16,302 nt of DNA from positions 1 through 16,302 of the forward strand of contig JAVFAR010000066.1 of assembly GCA_034002365.1 (NCBI GenBank). The letters are read 5' to 3'. Origin of the DNA: Trichloromonas sp034002365. GTDB lineage: Bacteria; Desulfobacterota; Desulfuromonadia; Desulfuromonadales; Trichloromonadaceae. A program made the position numbers and the translations under genes. The notes under the pieces are model-generated. The model had not been told where the DNA came from. It did not search any database and saw nothing but the letters and a program-made list of their open reading frames with translations. Positions 15,252-16,302 of this stretch are shown here, piece after piece. Within the stretch, counting starts at the first letter, position 1, and each line of letters begins with the position of its first letter.

Positions 15252-16259
15252 ATGCCCAGAACCATCACCGCGCAAAACCTTCAGTCCCTCATCGACGCCC
15301 TCCTCGGCGCGGGCATCCGGGTGGTCGGTCCGAAACGGGCCGACACCCTGCCCCTCTATGCGCCGCTGACCAAAGGCGACGAGCTGGAGCTCGGCGAACA
15401 GCCGCGCCGCTCCGCCAAGGAAGCCTTCTTTCCCCCCTGCGAGGAAATCCTCAGCTTCGAGCGGCAGGGGGCAAGCACCAGCGTCCGCGATCCGGACCTG
15501 TCCCGCCTGCCGGCCACGGTGCTGATCGGCCTGCGCCCCTGCGACGCGGCGGCGCCGGAGATCCTCGACGCGGTCTTTTCCTGGGACTATCAGGATGACT
15601 TCTTTCTCGAACGGCGGCGCAAGACGACCATCGTCGGCATCGCCTGCACCCGGGCGGACGACGCCTGTTTCTGCACGGCTGTCGGCCTGGCTCCCGACAG
15701 CCGGGAAGGCTCCGATCTCTTCCTCATCCCGCTGGAAGGGGGCGGCTATGCCGCCGAGGCCCTGACCGACAAGGGCGCGGCCCTGCTGGAACGCCATGCC
15801 GAACTCTTCGCCCAGGGCGAAAGCGCGCCGCGCCTGCCCCTGGCGGAACCCCGCGCCGAGGCCTTGGACCTGGCGAAAATCAAAGCCTGGCTGGACGGCC
15901 ATTTCGAAAGCCCCTTCTGGCGGGAGATCGCCGCCCACTGCATCGGCTGCGGCGCCTGTGCCTTCCTCTGCCCGGCCTGCCACTGCTTCGATATCGTCGA
16001 CGAGGGAAGCGAAGCCGCGGGCTGCCGGCGCAAATCCTGGGATGCCTGCGGCTTCGGCAAATTCACCCTGCACGCCTCCGCGCACAATCCCCGGGATGCC
16101 CAGGCCAACCGCTACCGCAACCGGGTCATGCACAAGTTCAAGTATTATCACGACAAATTCGGCCGCACCCTGTGCACCGGCTGCGGCCGCTGCGTCCGCG
16201 CCTGCCCGGTCGGCATCGACCTCGCGGCGGTGCTGGAAGACATTAACACTCAAGGATAA
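15252..16259 (+). CDS. AsrA/HyhB/FloxB-like dicluster ferredoxin subunit
   Basis: The 335-residue product resembles the iron-sulfur subunit paired with a FAD/NAD(P)-binding partner in anaerobic sulfite reductase (AsrA), sulfhydrogenase beta (HyhB) and FloxB of Flox-Hdr systems. It has FPPCEE (C63), LRPCDAAA (C97) and CTRADDACFC (132-141). Cluster one is CIGCGACAFLCP (230-241) and is followed by CHC. CRRKSWDACGF (258-268) is typical of this family. Cluster two is CTGCGRCVRACP (308-319). It probably relays electrons between a pyridine-nucleotide flavoprotein and the Hdr complex. That partner gene is expected just past the window end. I chose the ATG at 15252 because the longer frame from 15198 is encoded by the repeat element. 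The ribosome binding site is weak (GGGA near 15238). Confidence 0.84.
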   Translation: MPRTITAQNLQSLIDALLGAGIRVVGPKRADTLPLYAPLTKGDELELGEQPRRSAKEAFFPPCEEILSFERQGASTSVRDPDLSRLPATVLIGLRPCDAAAPEILDAVFSWDYQDDFFLERRRKTTIVGIACTRADDACFCTAVGLAPDSREGSDLFLIPLEGGGYAAEALTDKGAALLERHAELFAQGESAPRLPLAEPRAEALDLAKIKAWLDGHFESPFWREIAAHCIGCGACAFLCPACHCFDIVDEGSEAAGCRRKSWDACGFGKFTLHASAHNPRDAQANRYRNRVMHKFKYYHDKFGRTLCTGCGRCVRACPVGIDLAAVLEDINTQG

Positions 16260-16264
16260 AGGGG

Positions 16265-16302
16265 CGAGGAACGAGGTTCGAGGAAAAGATTATCCTCGGT
16301 CC
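16265..16302. repeat. Heptad repeat at the window end, likely left part of a hairpin
   Basis: Three 7-nt units run in tandem at 16265-16285: CGAGGAA, CGAGGTT, CGAGGAA. After a short AT spacer, CCTCGGTCC (16294-16302) begins what looks like the complementary arm before the window stops. It follows the preceding stop by 5 bp. The design matches the heptad-armed hairpin at 11436-11501, although the unit sequence differs. Confidence 0.5.

Noticed and set aside
11436..16302. A CRISPR-like array or a single repeat family across the hdr operon gaps
   Set aside because: The repeats are of different families, irregularly spaced by whole genes, and have no uniform spacer length.

Overview
The window is a GC-rich bacterial chromosome segment. 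It most resembles the Desulfuromonadales (Geobacter/Desulfuromonas-type, formerly Deltaproteobacteria). That placement is an inference from three things: an RNase J next to housekeeping genes, a soluble HdrABC-MvhD cluster, and many palindromic intergenic repeats. No rRNA, tRNA, CRISPR array, phage gene or transposase was seen.

Left block (1-906). A gene cut by the window edge begins at 30 on the minus strand. Upstream of it lies ssb (minus, 145-636). ssb and plsC are divergent, and each has a recognisable sigma70-like promoter in the 269-bp gap between them.

Middle block (906-8779, all plus). The order is plsC, rnj (RNase J), uppP, ftsK and a GspE/PilB-type ATPase. plsC and rnj overlap by 4 bp, uppP and ftsK are 12 bp apart, and ftsK and the ATPase are 2 bp apart. 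The 106-bp rnj-uppP gap carries a hairpin without a T-tract. The block serves the envelope, RNA turnover and the chromosome: phospholipid acylation, undecaprenyl phosphate recycling and chromosome segregation. The ATPase carries MshEN-type, potentially c-di-GMP-binding, repeats.

Boundary (8780-9962). A 122-bp palindrome-ended repeat is followed by a strong terminator that serves a convergent minus-strand gene for a four-helix membrane protein (9017-9550). Next comes a 412-bp AT-rich divergent control region with short GACA-type palindromes and a near-consensus promoter.

Right block (9963 to the end, all plus). This is an electron-transfer operon: hdrC, hdrB, hdrA, mvhD, an FrhB-like/ferredoxin protein, and an AsrA/HyhB/FloxB-like dicluster ferredoxin. 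The expected FAD/NAD(P)-binding partner of the last gene is probably just beyond the window. The most economical reading is a cytoplasmic flavin-based electron-bifurcating (or confurcating) complex. HdrA would hold the bifurcating FAD and HdrBC the disulfide-type or other high-potential branch. MvhD would be the electron bridge, and the last two genes would feed or drain electrons from a pyridine nucleotide or ferredoxin. The natural substrate cannot be read from the sequence.

The most striking non-coding observation is that every non-overlapping junction in the hdr operon holds a different hairpin-forming repeat: a heptad-armed hairpin, a 122-bp element, two GTAGGGGC-type insertions, and a second heptad repeat at the window end. 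The 122-bp element in the operon and the one at 8793 have unrelated terminal arms. They nevertheless have the same length and the same core words at matching offsets, so they look like one repeat family with exchangeable, self-complementary ends.
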